This document shows, in pieces, positions 52,268 through 61,092 of a stretch of DNA of 64,000 bases. The position numbers and the translations under genes were made by a program. Location: positions 1 through 64,000 of the forward strand of contig URTM01000015.1 in assembly GCA_900550865.1 (NCBI GenBank), in the 5' to 3' direction. The notes beneath the pieces were generated by a model. That model was not told the DNA's origin and did no database searches. It saw nothing but the letters and a program-made list of their open reading frames with translations. Source of the stretch: an uncultured Dorea sp. (GTDB lineage: Bacteria > Bacillota > Clostridia > Lachnospirales > Lachnospiraceae). Position 1 is the first letter of the stretch. Every line of letters starts with the position of its first letter.

Positions 52268-52312
52268 TTATGTTTCATTTGCTCTTTTTCTTGCATCTGT
52301 TAAAGCCAACAT
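52268..52312 (-). pseudogene. 14-codon stub resembling the start of an RHH-type antitoxin gene
   Basis: With a good GAGGACATA leader, the ATG at 52312 opens MLALTDARKRANET and stops. LTDARKRAN is how small DNA-binding proteins of Lachnospiraceae mobile elements often begin (Arc/CopG-like), so this looks like the cut end of one. It lies in the leader of the MNT operon and could equally act as a leader peptide. Confidence 0.4.
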
Positions 52313-52338
52313 TATGTCCTCGCTTTCCCTATTATACT

Positions 52339-52367
52339 AATATAGTTTTACCCATATATCGTATCAA
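52339..52367 (-). promoter_or_regulatory. Promoter of the MNT-HEPN-Uma2 unit
   Basis: Minus-strand TTGATA (52362-52367) and TATATT (52339-52344), 17-bp spacing, about 115 nt before the MNT start. Confidence 0.5.
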
Positions 52368-52449
52368 TAGTATACCATATTTCCGCAGTTCATTCCTAGT
52401 AGTTAATACGACACCGACAGAATTAATTTCCATCAGTGCCGTATATAAT

Positions 52450-52656
52450 TTATCCTAATGTCTTCAACAATCTCTTTATACATTTCCATGGAAGATTATG
52501 TTTGCATTTCTTTTCCATCTGGTACATAAATACATTCGTTACCCGATTTAAAAAGTCTTCCGGAAGAATGTTTTTCTTCAGTTGGTTACGGCTTGACTCC
52601 CCTATTGGTAAAGCCCAGTGCTGCCAGCTTGGCGCATACCCGAACAGCTGTAGCAT
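52450..52656 (-). CDS. Hypothetical 68-residue frame, doubtful
   Basis: Reads PSWQHWALPIGESSRNQLKK and ends in a basic stretch KCIKRLLKTLG. I do not recognise it, and no ribosome site is visible. It may be a fragment of a lost gene between the island and the surface protein. The 120 bp after it, up to 52780, hold nothing I can name; no clear terminator for the surface protein gene was found there. Confidence 0.2.
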   Translation of the reverse strand: MLQLFGYAPSWQHWALPIGESSRNQLKKNILPEDFLNRVTNVFMYQMEKKCKHNLPWKCIKRLLKTLG

Positions 52657-52779
52657 AAGCTTTTGATTTGCAAGCTTTCACTTTTGTTCTATATCATATG
52701 CACATTTTCATTTTTTTATCTTTTCACGGACGTAACGACTCCTTTTCTAATGTTCTCCACTCCTGCCGTCTTCCTGCAA

Positions 52780-55700
52780 TCAGTCCCGGTTCTTCCTGTA
52801 AATTATGATTCCCGCTCCCACTGCAATTCCAAGAGAGCCAATCGTCAATATCCACAGAAATGTATGATTGGCCACACCGGTCTTTGGAGCTTTCCGGATA
52901 GATGAGACTGGTTTTGACTTTTCGGTATTGTTCTTATCCGACACCGGAGGATTTTCATTCTTTTTATATGTAATAGTCTGTTCTGCATTATCCAGGTCTT
53001 CTTCTTTCGCGATCAGATGTTTTTCTTCATCATACAGCGACTCAAATACCACAACCGATTTTCCATCCAGTTTCTGTGCATCCAGTGCAAAGACCATTTC
53101 AACCGTTCCTGCAGGTGCTTCCGGGATAAATGTCGTCCTATATATAATCTTTTTTCCTTTTTCATCCCTCAGCTCCGTCCCATCTGTCTTGTTTACCAAA
53201 ACACCTTTCAAGATATAGGTTTCACCCGGCAGCAGGTTCATATAAGATACCTGATCCACAATCTTTTGTTTTTCTTTTGCTTCTCCTTCCTGCGTCTTCG
53301 ACTCTTTATCCACAGCCTTCGTACTTATCTCAGGAAAATAAATACTCTGTTCTTTTGCTTCCGGATTTTTATGTTCCGCAACACTTTTTCCATCCATTTT
53401 CATTTCTTCATATACAACTGCTGTCTTTCCTGCCAGCACATTGCTGTCGATCTCAAATGAGATTTCAATACTTCCGTCCGGTTTTTCGGGAATAAATTCT
53501 ATCTGCTTTTCTTCGCACAATGGCTTTTCCGTTTCTTTTTCTACCACAATTCCATGTAATGCATAAATTTTTCCAGGCAGCAGATTCTTATATTCTACCG
53601 TATCTGTAAGTTCTGCAGTTCCATTAGCCGGAAGATGATGTGTTCCTGTTCCTTTGCCGGCTGCAGTCGTTCTTATTGCCGGTACATAAATGGTCTGATC
53701 TGCATCATCCAGATCTGCATGTACAGCATATAGTTTTTCTCCATAATACAACTTTTCAAATGCAACAAGCGTCTTTCCTCCAAGATTTGTTCCATCGAAT
53801 GTAAATTTCACCTCTACAGTTCCATCCTCTTCTTCCGCAACGAACGTCTCTTCTGCTGTCACTGTTTCACCGGCTTTATCTTTTAATGCTTTTCCTGTTT
53901 CCTTATCCATCAGTGTTCCTGTAATCTTATATTTCTTTCCTTTTTTCAGATTGTGATATTCCACAACATCTGTGATCACTATATCTTTTTCGGCCTTTGT
54001 AATATTCGTTTCTGTCTGGTCATCTTTAACTGTAGTTTCTAACTTTGGAAAATGAATCATCTGATTTGCATCCTCCAGATCTTTATGAACAGCAATCACT
54101 TCTTTTCCCTGAAAGCATTCTTCAAATATCGTCACGCTTTTTCCTGCCAAATCTCTTCCATCAAACTGGAATTCCACTTCCACATCTCCTTCGGCGGTCT
54201 TTGGTTTGAATTTTTTCGATGCCGTTATCACTTTTCCCGATGCAGTCAGGACAGCGTTTCCCGTCTCCCGGTCTATCAGTGTTCCTTTCATCATATATTC
54301 CTGTCCTTTATTCAATCCTGTATATGTAACCGTATCTATTACGGTCACAGATTTATCTGCATTTGCGTAATGTGTTCCGTTTTCTTCATCTCTTGCAGAT
54401 GTGGCAATCGTAAGATCTGGATTCATGATCGTTCCAAGATCAACGGTATACTGATCTCTGGAGATTTTGAAAGAACCTTTATACAATGCTTTCCCTGCAT
54501 TTTCTTCGCACCGGAGTTCTTCCAGACAATACGTATCGTATGGAAATGCGCCATATGCATCATTGACTTCTACACTTTCTCCATTGCTGTTCATCCCGAA
54601 CCAAATACCGCTTTCTGCCTGACCGGTATTGGTATTTATGCTGTGTTTTACATAATTGGACGCTGATGAGAAATATCCATTCTCATCCGTCATGATCCGA
54701 TGGCTTTCTCCCGTTGTTCTGGACGTGATTTCAAATGGAATGTTTGCCATAGCGGCCTGCGTTTCCTCATCCTTTTTCTGAAATTCTATGTCTCCGCGGC
54801 TTATACGGTCCGCGATCTTATATCGGTTGCCGCCTTTTATCTTTGCCAGATTTCCATCCTGTACAACGTGTGTCAAGTAACAGGTCCCCTCAGCTCTTCC
54901 TTCTTCTCCTTCCATATACGCTGATCCCAGCAAATATCCCTTTGGTGCTTTTGACTCTTCTACACTGATTGTTCCCAGCGGAAGCACCGGGGCATCCCCG
55001 TCTTTTACATAATAAAAGGTATCGCCGGACACCTGATAATCCTTATTCAGCTTACATTCATACCCGTCTTTTTCCTTCTTTGTGCTCAATATCCATATTT
55101 TATCCGGTTTTTCAGGAAGTGTGTTCTGTTCATACACTCCCGCATAATAACACACGGTGAATTCTGCTCCCGCCAGACCTCCTGATCCCTGTGCATGCCC
55201 CTCTTTACTTTCCTGATCAATCTTTTCCAGGATAATTTCCATATCCGAATATATCGGTTTATCTTTTACATTTACTTCAACTGTCTGCCCGGAAGTAACA
55301 ACCACCGGATAAATTTCTTCATCCAGACAATACCCTTTTGGAGCTGTTTTTTCTTTCACATAATAAGTCCCTTCCTCCAGCTCTACGGTATTGGAATTTC
55401 CGTCTGTATCCGTTGTAAATACAGCCACTTCATTTGTTGCAGCCCGGTCAAGATATACGCCATAACCTGCTCCTTCCAGAGAATATTCTGTATTTCCGTC
55501 TGTAAGTTCTGTTAGCATCTTTCCTTTCTTTAATTTTGCATAGCCACTGTAACTTCTGTGAATTAATACCGTGCCATTCACTCTCTGATATCCGATCAGT
55601 CTGCCGTTACTGTCTTTTGTCACTCCATCTGTAGCACCCGTAACACTGACACAGTATAAATTTCCATTTACTTCACCTGTGACCTTATTAACACTTGTAA

Positions 55701-56355
55701 CCGTATAGGTGTATGTAAACTCCTGCCCTTCATAAGGTGCTGCGGCCGTATGATCCGCACAACCGCCATTTGCAGTCGTTCCTGCCAGAATTCCAGTAAA
55801 TCCACCAATCGTCACTCCGTGTACCGTATGCCCATTTCCACCATCTACTGCCGTAATTACACAAGTTCCGGTAAATACCTCCCCTGCTTCTGGTTTTTTT
55901 GAGTTCCTCTGTGTCCGGATGCTTCGCTTATTTTGCACATTTACATTTTCCATTTCATCCCCAAATGAAACAACTACTTTCTTATCCATTCCCATGACTG
56001 TAATATCCCGCCAGAAACTTTTTCCTTTTACTACAGATGTATCTTCCAGCTTGTATTTTCCATCTTTATCTACTACCTGTATTGCAATGGATGTATCTTT
56101 TTCTGCCTCAGCCTGAACTCGCACGCACATTCGATCAGGCACTGCCACTTCACTTCCCGAAGTAACTTTTTGTACCTGATCCTTCACATCTGTTACAGTT
56201 ACCGATCCTTCTCCAAGAATCTCAAAACTTATCTTATTCCCAGTTTCCCTGGCATTTACAGAACTGTGTGCCATACCAAGTGCGGATATCTGGCATAATA
56301 AAATCCCCGCCAGTACCGAAGCCACTGTTTTCCTGCTTTTTTGCATCTTCGTCAT
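52780..56355 (-). CDS. Sortase-anchored surface protein with SpaA-like and VaFE repeat domains
   Basis: A 1,191-residue exported protein. Signal peptide 1-36; N-terminal region to about 160 with no family match; SpaA-type prealbumin-like domains around 285-355, 375-495 and 525-635 (EEGTYYVKEKTAPKGY is typical). Then four VaFE repeats at about 642-760, 773-890, 891-1003 and 1005-1125, each starting with a Thr-containing strand (IATSA, LETTV, IRTTA, ISTKA) and ending with a Gln (ANQMI, ADQTI, KEQSI, AEQTI), the pair that forms a Thr-Gln ester crosslink in relatives. The tail is APKTG near 1153, a membrane helix and KNRD, a sortase signal with Ala-Pro for Leu-Pro. No sortase is nearby. Role: adhesin or pilus-like stalk. 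Confidence 0.88.
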   Translation of the reverse strand: MTKMQKSRKTVASVLAGILLCQISALGMAHSSVNARETGNKISFEILGEGSVTVTDVKDQVQKVTSGSEVAVPDRMCVRVQAEAEKDTSIAIQVVDKDGKYKLEDTSVVKGKSFWRDITVMGMDKKVVVSFGDEMENVNVQNKRSIRTQRNSKKPEAGEVFTGTCVITAVDGGNGHTVHGVTIGGFTGILAGTTANGGCADHTAAAPYEGQEFTYTYTVTSVNKVTGEVNGNLYCVSVTGATDGVTKDSNGRLIGYQRVNGTVLIHRSYSGYAKLKKGKMLTELTDGNTEYSLEGAGYGVYLDRAATNEVAVFTTDTDGNSNTVELEEGTYYVKEKTAPKGYCLDEEIYPVVVTSGQTVEVNVKDKPIYSDMEIILEKIDQESKEGHAQGSGGLAGAEFTVCYYAGVYEQNTLPEKPDKIWILSTKKEKDGYECKLNKDYQVSGDTFYYVKDGDAPVLPLGTISVEESKAPKGYLLGSAYMEGEEGRAEGTCYLTHVVQDGNLAKIKGGNRYKIADRISRGDIEFQKKDEETQAAMANIPFEITSRTTGESHRIMTDENGYFSSASNYVKHSINTNTGQAESGIWFGMNSNGESVEVNDAYGAFPYDTYCLEELRCEENAGKALYKGSFKISRDQYTVDLGTIMNPDLTIATSARDEENGTHYANADKSVTVIDTVTYTGLNKGQEYMMKGTLIDRETGNAVLTASGKVITASKKFKPKTAEGDVEVEFQFDGRDLAGKSVTIFEECFQGKEVIAVHKDLEDANQMIHFPKLETTVKDDQTETNITKAEKDIVITDVVEYHNLKKGKKYKITGTLMDKETGKALKDKAGETVTAEETFVAEEEDGTVEVKFTFDGTNLGGKTLVAFEKLYYGEKLYAVHADLDDADQTIYVPAIRTTAAGKGTGTHHLPANGTAELTDTVEYKNLLPGKIYALHGIVVEKETEKPLCEEKQIEFIPEKPDGSIEISFEIDSNVLAGKTAVVYEEMKMDGKSVAEHKNPEAKEQSIYFPEISTKAVDKESKTQEGEAKEKQKIVDQVSYMNLLPGETYILKGVLVNKTDGTELRDEKGKKIIYRTTFIPEAPAGTVEMVFALDAQKLDGKSVVVFESLYDEEKHLIAKEEDLDNAEQTITYKKNENPPVSDKNNTEKSKPVSSIRKAPKTGVANHTFLWILTIGSLGIAVGAGIIIYRKNRD

Positions 56356-56632
56356 ATGTTTCCTCTCTTTCTTTATTTATATTAAGAATCCGATCACTGC
56401 CAGTTCCTCCCTCCTTTTTAAGCAATGTGTAATTTACCGGATTATCTTCTTTTAACGCGGAATAATCAATGTATCTACAATTCCCGGCTTTTAATTCTTT
56501 GTTATTCTACATGTTACAATTGTTATAAATGGGTTGTCTGGCAACGTCATACAGGAAACATGACCTGCCTTTCGATCATTTATCTGATATAAAAAGACTG
56601 AACAACAGATTGTCATTCAATTATTTTCGTAT
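56356..56632 (-). other. Leader of the surface protein gene
   Basis: About 270 nt between the predicted promoter and the ATG. A hairpin at 56540-56569 (GGCA/TGCC and GTCAT/ATGAC separated by a small internal loop) is the only fold I see. The rest is AT-rich, with GGAGGGAGG at 56405-56413 not near a start codon. Confidence 0.3.
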
Positions 56633-56662
56633 ATAATACAACACAGGTTCCGGAAATGTCAA
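56633..56662 (-). promoter_or_regulatory. Promoter of the surface protein gene
   Basis: Minus-strand TTGACA (56657-56662) and TATTAT (56633-56638), 18-bp spacing, within the hairpin described next. Confidence 0.45.
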
Positions 56663-56679
56663 TCCCCAAAACCTGTGTT
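56640..56679 (-). terminator. Hairpin after the lipoprotein gene
   Basis: AACACAGGTT (56640-56649) pairs with AACCTGTGTT (56670-56679). T tract weak on the minus strand. The loop contains the TTGACA of the surface protein promoter. Confidence 0.5.
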
Positions 56680-56705
56680 TTTAAATTATTTTTATTTACT
56701 GATTT

Positions 56706-57350
56706 CTAAAGTTGATTCTCAGGAAACAATGCATCATCAACAGCTGTCAAATCTTCACTCGGAATATAGTATGCACCATCCTTATCTGCTTTTACATGAA
56801 CCTTTTTTACCTGTTTTTCACCATATGTCGGATCCTCCAGTTTCGTATTCATGATCTCATACATCTTCTGCATGATTGCTTCGTTAAGCTCTTCTTCTGT
56901 TGGAACCGTTTCAGCATCCGCATAAGCTTCTGTTACCCATTGATCCAGCTCATCCGACACACTGGAAAATGCCGTAAACGGATATACTTCTACTGTTACA
57001 ACAAAACCATCATCATCCGTTTCCTTTGCGGATTTTACTTTATAATTTGCAGTTTTCAGCATTTTTTCAAAAAGCGAACGATAATTTGCCTTCAGTTCAT
57101 CTGATACACCTGTATCATCAAATCCGGCCTCAGACATGATCGTATCGAGATTTTCCTTGTACTCTTTTTTCGCTTCTTTTTCTGTTGTATCCGTTAATTC
57201 CGCATATTTCTTGAATTCTGCCTTATATCCGGAATCCAGAGCTGACTGCACATATTCTTTTGCCTCATCTGTTGTCATGCCAGATCCGCATCCGCATAAC
57301 AGTAACATCACTCCAGCCAGAAGCAGCGCAAGCAAACTTTGTTTTCTCAT
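56706..57350 (-). CDS. Lipoprotein, DUF5105-like
   Basis: A 214-residue secreted lipoprotein: signal peptide ending LLLCGCGSG, so the lipid-bearing Cys is at about residue 20. The mature part is acidic and helical (DEAKEYVQSALDSGYK; YSLFEK-type helices), then a beta segment and an ending PSEDLTAVDDALFP, the layout of DUF5105 proteins common in Lachnospiraceae. AGGAGG precedes the ATG at 57350. It is 48 bp after the decarboxylase gene and may share its transcript. Function unknown. Confidence 0.75.
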   Translation of the reverse strand: MRKQSLLALLLAGVMLLLCGCGSGMTTDEAKEYVQSALDSGYKAEFKKYAELTDTTEKEAKKEYKENLDTIMSEAGFDDTGVSDELKANYRSLFEKMLKTANYKVKSAKETDDDGFVVTVEVYPFTAFSSVSDELDQWVTEAYADAETVPTEEELNEAIMQKMYEIMNTKLEDPTYGEKQVKKVHVKADKDGAYYIPSEDLTAVDDALFPENQL

Positions 57351-57398
57351 TCTTTCACCCTCCTCCTGCAAAGCATCAAAACATATTTTTTAATACAA

Positions 57399-58673
57399 CT
57401 ATTTTTCAATCAGTTTTTTTCCGATATCAAAGCAGTCAAATGTGGCAAAATAATCCGCCGGTGTTTCTGCTCTTCTGATCAGTTGTGTAGATCCGTCTTC
57501 TTTCAGAAGCACTTCTGCAGATTTTAATTTTCCGTTATAATTATATCCCATAGAGAATCCATGTGCTCCTGTATCGTGGATCACCAGCACATCTCCCATA
57601 TCAATCTTCGGAAGCATACGGTCAATTGCAAATTTATCGTTATTTTCACACAGAGATCCTGTTACATCATATTTGTGATCACAAGGTGCATCTTCTTTTC
57701 CCATTACAGTAATGTGATGATAAGCTCCATACATTGCCGGACGCATAAGGTTAACTGCGCAGGCATCTACACCAATGTATTCTTTGTGTGTATGTTTCTC
57801 ATGGATGGCTGTTGTAACCAGGCATCCGTAAGGTCCCATCATGAAACGTCCCATCTCTGTATAGATCGCAACATCTCCCATTCCTGCAGGTACCAGCACT
57901 TCTTCGTATACGCGGCGTACACCGTCACCGATTGCACGGATATCATTTGGCTCCTGATCTGGTTTGTAAGGGATACCTACTCCACCGGACAGGTTGATAA
58001 ATTTGATATGTACACCTGTTTCTTTCTGAAGTTTTACCGCAACTTCAAACAGAACCTTCGCAAGCATTGGATAGTATTCATTGGTTACGGTATTACTTGC
58101 AAGGAATGCATGAATACCGAATTCCTTCGCACCCTTTGCTTTTAAGATCTTGAACGCTTCAAATAACTGTTCCGTTGTCATTCCGTATTTTGCATCTCCA
58201 GGATTATCCATAATATCATTACTGATCTTGAACATTCCACCCGGATTGTAACGGCAGCTGATGGTCTCCGGAATATGTCCGATTGCTTCTTCAAGGAAAT
58301 CAATGTGTGTGATATCATCCAGATTGATGATCGCATTCAGTTTGTCTGCCAGCACGAATTCTTCTGCCGGTGTATCATTTGAAGAAAACATAATGTCTTC
58401 TCCTGTCGCTCCGATCGCATCCGAAAGCATCAGTTCTGTATAAGAAGAACAGTCGCATCCGCATCCATACTCTCTTAAGATATTGATCAGAAACGGATTC
58501 GGTGTTGCTTTTACCGCAAAATATTCTCTGTATCCTTTATTCCATGAAAATGCTTCTTTTAAAGCCTTCATGTTCTCACGGATTCCTTTTTCATCATACA
58601 AATGAAATGGTGTCGGATATGTTTTGATAATCTCGTCTAACTGTGCCTTTGTTACAAATGGTTCTTTTTTCAT
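57399..58673 (-). CDS. lysA: Diaminopimelate decarboxylase-family protein
   Basis: A 424-residue fold-III PLP decarboxylase, expected to make L-lysine from meso-diaminopimelate. The PLP lysine is in EYFAVKATPNPFL near residue 53; INLSGGVGIPYKP is the phosphate loop; GSLCENNDKFA holds the catalytic cysteine and acidic residues, and HDTGAHGFSMGYNYNG is near the end. The start overlaps the stop of the regulator gene upstream (TGATG). The HGH(F)-type motif is HAFLASN here, so other substrates such as carboxynorspermidine are possible. No lysine riboswitch precedes it. Confidence 0.82.
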   Translation of the reverse strand: MKKEPFVTKAQLDEIIKTYPTPFHLYDEKGIRENMKALKEAFSWNKGYREYFAVKATPNPFLINILREYGCGCDCSSYTELMLSDAIGATGEDIMFSSNDTPAEEFVLADKLNAIINLDDITHIDFLEEAIGHIPETISCRYNPGGMFKISNDIMDNPGDAKYGMTTEQLFEAFKILKAKGAKEFGIHAFLASNTVTNEYYPMLAKVLFEVAVKLQKETGVHIKFINLSGGVGIPYKPDQEPNDIRAIGDGVRRVYEEVLVPAGMGDVAIYTEMGRFMMGPYGCLVTTAIHEKHTHKEYIGVDACAVNLMRPAMYGAYHHITVMGKEDAPCDHKYDVTGSLCENNDKFAIDRMLPKIDMGDVLVIHDTGAHGFSMGYNYNGKLKSAEVLLKEDGSTQLIRRAETPADYFATFDCFDIGKKLIEK

Positions 58674-59386
58674 CACTCTCTGTTCTCCTCTCGTATAGAT
58701 AATAATTTTATCTCATTCGCAAGTGCTGTCTTGTATAATTCCACAAAGTTCTTCTGTCCGGAATAGAGGCATGTATTCATGCTTCCCTCTCCGTATTCAC
58801 CTGTCAGTACATATTTGGAATCTGCAATGATCCCTATCTGCATCCCTCTGTTCTCTCCGAGATATACTTTTGCATTGTGAAAGGTTGCCGGCTGGTCGGT
58901 AATGATCACAACTTTTTTTCTGGCTTCCATCAATGCATCCAGCTCCCGGATCAGAAGCAGCAGATAATTTCTCGTACAGCTGATATAAACTCTCTGATCT
59001 ACCTGCGATAACAGATTCTTTATCTTATTCAGTATATTCTCTGCACCTTCGATCGTAATATATCCTTCTGCATAGGCTTTCTCCGATGGCATATGTTCCT
59101 GCAGCCATTTTGCGGATTCTTCCAGCTTACGGATACGATTCTTACAGAATTCGTTGAGCGGGACAGGCACATACTTTCTGGTACTTGCTTCTTCTACAAG
59201 ATATGCTGCACCTTTCTCTGTCATACTCGCCAGAGAATTATATGCATTGGATCTGGATATTCCGGTCTGTTTTGCGACTTCGTATCCAGTTACCTTCCCT
59301 TCTGTCAGCAGGCACTGGTAAATGCTTGCTTCCTGTCTTGTAAGTCCGAATTCCATCAGGCGCTCTGTAAATGATGTCTGTTCCAT
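58673..59386 (-). CDS. TrmB-family transcriptional regulator
   Basis: A regulator of about 237 residues. The N-terminal winged helix (about 1-75) has LTRQEASIYQCLLTEGKVTG and GISRSNAYNSLASMTEKG, the TrmB/sugar-specific type; a short coiled coil (about 80-100) and a PLD-like ligand domain follow (AEGYITIEGAENILNKI; YISCTRNYLLLLIRELDALM). TrmB proteins usually sense sugars. The ATG at 59386 has AGGTGG 9 nt upstream. It is cotranscribed with the decarboxylase and has an inverted repeat in its own promoter. Confidence 0.85.
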   Translation of the reverse strand: MEQTSFTERLMEFGLTRQEASIYQCLLTEGKVTGYEVAKQTGISRSNAYNSLASMTEKGAAYLVEEASTRKYVPVPLNEFCKNRIRKLEESAKWLQEHMPSEKAYAEGYITIEGAENILNKIKNLLSQVDQRVYISCTRNYLLLLIRELDALMEARKKVVIITDQPATFHNAKVYLGENRGMQIGIIADSKYVLTGEYGEGSMNTCLYSGQKNFVELYKTALANEIKLLSIREENRE

Positions 59387-59431
59387 CTTACTCATCCACC
59401 TTCTGGTTCTTTAGTAGTTCTCTACAGGAAC

Positions 59432-59460
59432 ACTATAAGTGAATTTTCACTGTATGTCAA
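59432..59460 (-). promoter_or_regulatory. Promoter and operator of the trmB-decarboxylase unit
   Basis: Minus-strand TTGACA (59455-59460) and TATAGT (59432-59437), 17-bp spacing. The spacer holds AGTGAA-AA-TTCACT (59438-59451), a 6-2-6 inverted repeat, likely the regulator's own site. Confidence 0.7.
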
Positions 59461-59545
59461 GGAGAATCTTTCTCAAAAAAAGATCTCTGTATGAGCTGCC
59501 AGTAACTACTTCTACAGGCAGCCATTCTTATATTCTTATAAAGCA

Positions 59546-59599
59546 AAAAACAGAAAGCAATAAGAACTCCTCTTCAAAGCCCTTTTGCTTTCTGTTTTT
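59546..59599 (-). terminator. Terminator of pyk
   Basis: A perfect 15-bp stem: AAAAACAGAAAGCAA (59546-59560) with TTGCTTTCTGTTTTT (59585-59599), ending in Ts on the minus strand. Confidence 0.9.
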
Positions 59600-59627
59600 A
59601 TGAGCATTCCTGCTCATTTACAATCTT

Positions 59628-61070
59628 TTATTTTCTGTCATCTACCATTGCAATTCTCATCATGTTACTTACAGTTCTGTTCTCAGATACATTTGTAGAT
59701 GGAATTCCAAGTGTTAATACAACCATATCTCCTGCTTCCGCAAGCTGTTTTGCACAGATCAGATCGATCGCATTATCACAGATATCTTCTGTTGTGTATA
59801 CCGCAACGGATTTCAGAGGCATAACTCCCCAGTTGATCTGCATTCTTCTCAGTGTTGCTTCGTTCGGGCTGATGCCGATAATGCCTGTCTTTGGTTTGAA
59901 CTTAGATACGACTCTTGCTGTAGCACCAGATACAGTAGGTGTTACGATACATTTTGCACGCAGATTATTTGCTGTTGTAACAGTCGCATGTGCAAGTGCG
60001 CTGGATGCACTCTTAAGTCTGTGTTCTCCTGCTTTTCTGAGGATCATATCATAATCCAGATGTTCCTCTGTATTTTCTACGATGTGGACCATCATCTGAA
60101 GTGCTTCTAATGGATATTTACCCTGAGCTGTCTCTCCGGAAAGCATAACTGCATCTGTTCCGTCATATACCGCATTGGCAACATCTGTAACCTCTGCTCT
60201 GGTAGGACGTGGGTTACGCATCATAGAATCCAGCATCTGTGTAGCTGTGATAACCGGTTTGAAGTTATCGTTACATTTCTGAATAATTGTCTTCTGAAGA
60301 TATGGAACTTCCTCAGCCGGAATCTCAACGCCAAGGTCACCTCTGGCTACCATGATTCCGTCTGCACAGCGGATGATCTCGTCGATATTCTTAATCGCCT
60401 CAAAGTTCTCAATCTTGGCAATAACCGGAATATATGGAGCTTTACATTCTCTTAAGAATGATTTGATCTCCAGAATACATTCTGCATTTCTTACGAAAGA
60501 AGCTGCGATAAAATCTACGCCCTGCTCTACACCGAATCTCAGATCATCACGGTCTTTGTCTGTGATAGCAGGAAGACGGATTGCCACGTTCGGTACATTA
60601 ACACCCTTCTTCTCTCCAAGTTCGCCACCATTGATAACTTCACAGTTGATGTTATTGCCTTTTTTGTCTTTTACTTTCAGCTCGATCAGACCATCATCGA
60701 TCAGAATCGTGCTTCCGGCTTTGACATCTTCTACCAGACCCTTGTATGTAATAGAAACAATCTTGTTATCTCCGACAATCTCATCTGTTGTCAGGGTAAA
60801 TGTCTCTCCTGCTTCAAGCTGTACTTTCTTTCCGTCTTTTAATACACCTGTACGGATCTCAGGTCCTTTTGTATCCAGAAGGATCGCGATCGGTTTGTTC
60901 TCTTCCTCACGGATCTTCTTTAACATATCCATACGGCCTTTCTGCTCTTCGTGATCACCGTGAGAAAAGTTAAATCTTGCAATGTCCATTCCATTCTGAA
61001 CTAACTTTCTCATCAGAGCTTCATCATTTGTATTTGGTCCCATTGTACAGATAATTTTTGTTTTTTTCAT
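59628..61070 (-). CDS. pyk: Pyruvate kinase
   Basis: A 480-residue glycolytic enzyme making pyruvate and ATP from phosphoenolpyruvate. DIARFNFSHGDHEEQKGR near residue 31, ARGDLGVEIPAEEVP near residue 243, and ITATQMLDSMMRNPRPTRAE near residue 275 are the active-site segments; the C-terminal allosteric domain is normal. The extra PEP-utilising domain of Bacillus-type enzymes is absent. It starts 22 bp after the rhomboid-like gene and probably shares its promoter. Confidence 0.97.
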   Translation of the reverse strand: MKKTKIICTMGPNTNDEALMRKLVQNGMDIARFNFSHGDHEEQKGRMDMLKKIREEENKPIAILLDTKGPEIRTGVLKDGKKVQLEAGETFTLTTDEIVGDNKIVSITYKGLVEDVKAGSTILIDDGLIELKVKDKKGNNINCEVINGGELGEKKGVNVPNVAIRLPAITDKDRDDLRFGVEQGVDFIAASFVRNAECILEIKSFLRECKAPYIPVIAKIENFEAIKNIDEIIRCADGIMVARGDLGVEIPAEEVPYLQKTIIQKCNDNFKPVITATQMLDSMMRNPRPTRAEVTDVANAVYDGTDAVMLSGETAQGKYPLEALQMMVHIVENTEEHLDYDMILRKAGEHRLKSASSALAHATVTTANNLRAKCIVTPTVSGATARVVSKFKPKTGIIGISPNEATLRRMQINWGVMPLKSVAVYTTEDICDNAIDLICAKQLAEAGDMVVLTLGIPSTNVSENRTVSNMMRIAMVDDRK

Positions 61071-61092
61071 ATTTCTCCTATTCCTCTCTTAG

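Noticed and set aside
52780..56355. Thioester (TQxA) domain at the N-terminus of the surface protein
   Set aside because: A single Cys near CADHTA exists, but the Cys-Gln pattern of thioester domains is not seen.
57351..58720. Lysine riboswitch before the decarboxylase
   Set aside because: The gene overlaps the regulator upstream, leaving no room; nothing matches the L-box before the regulator either.
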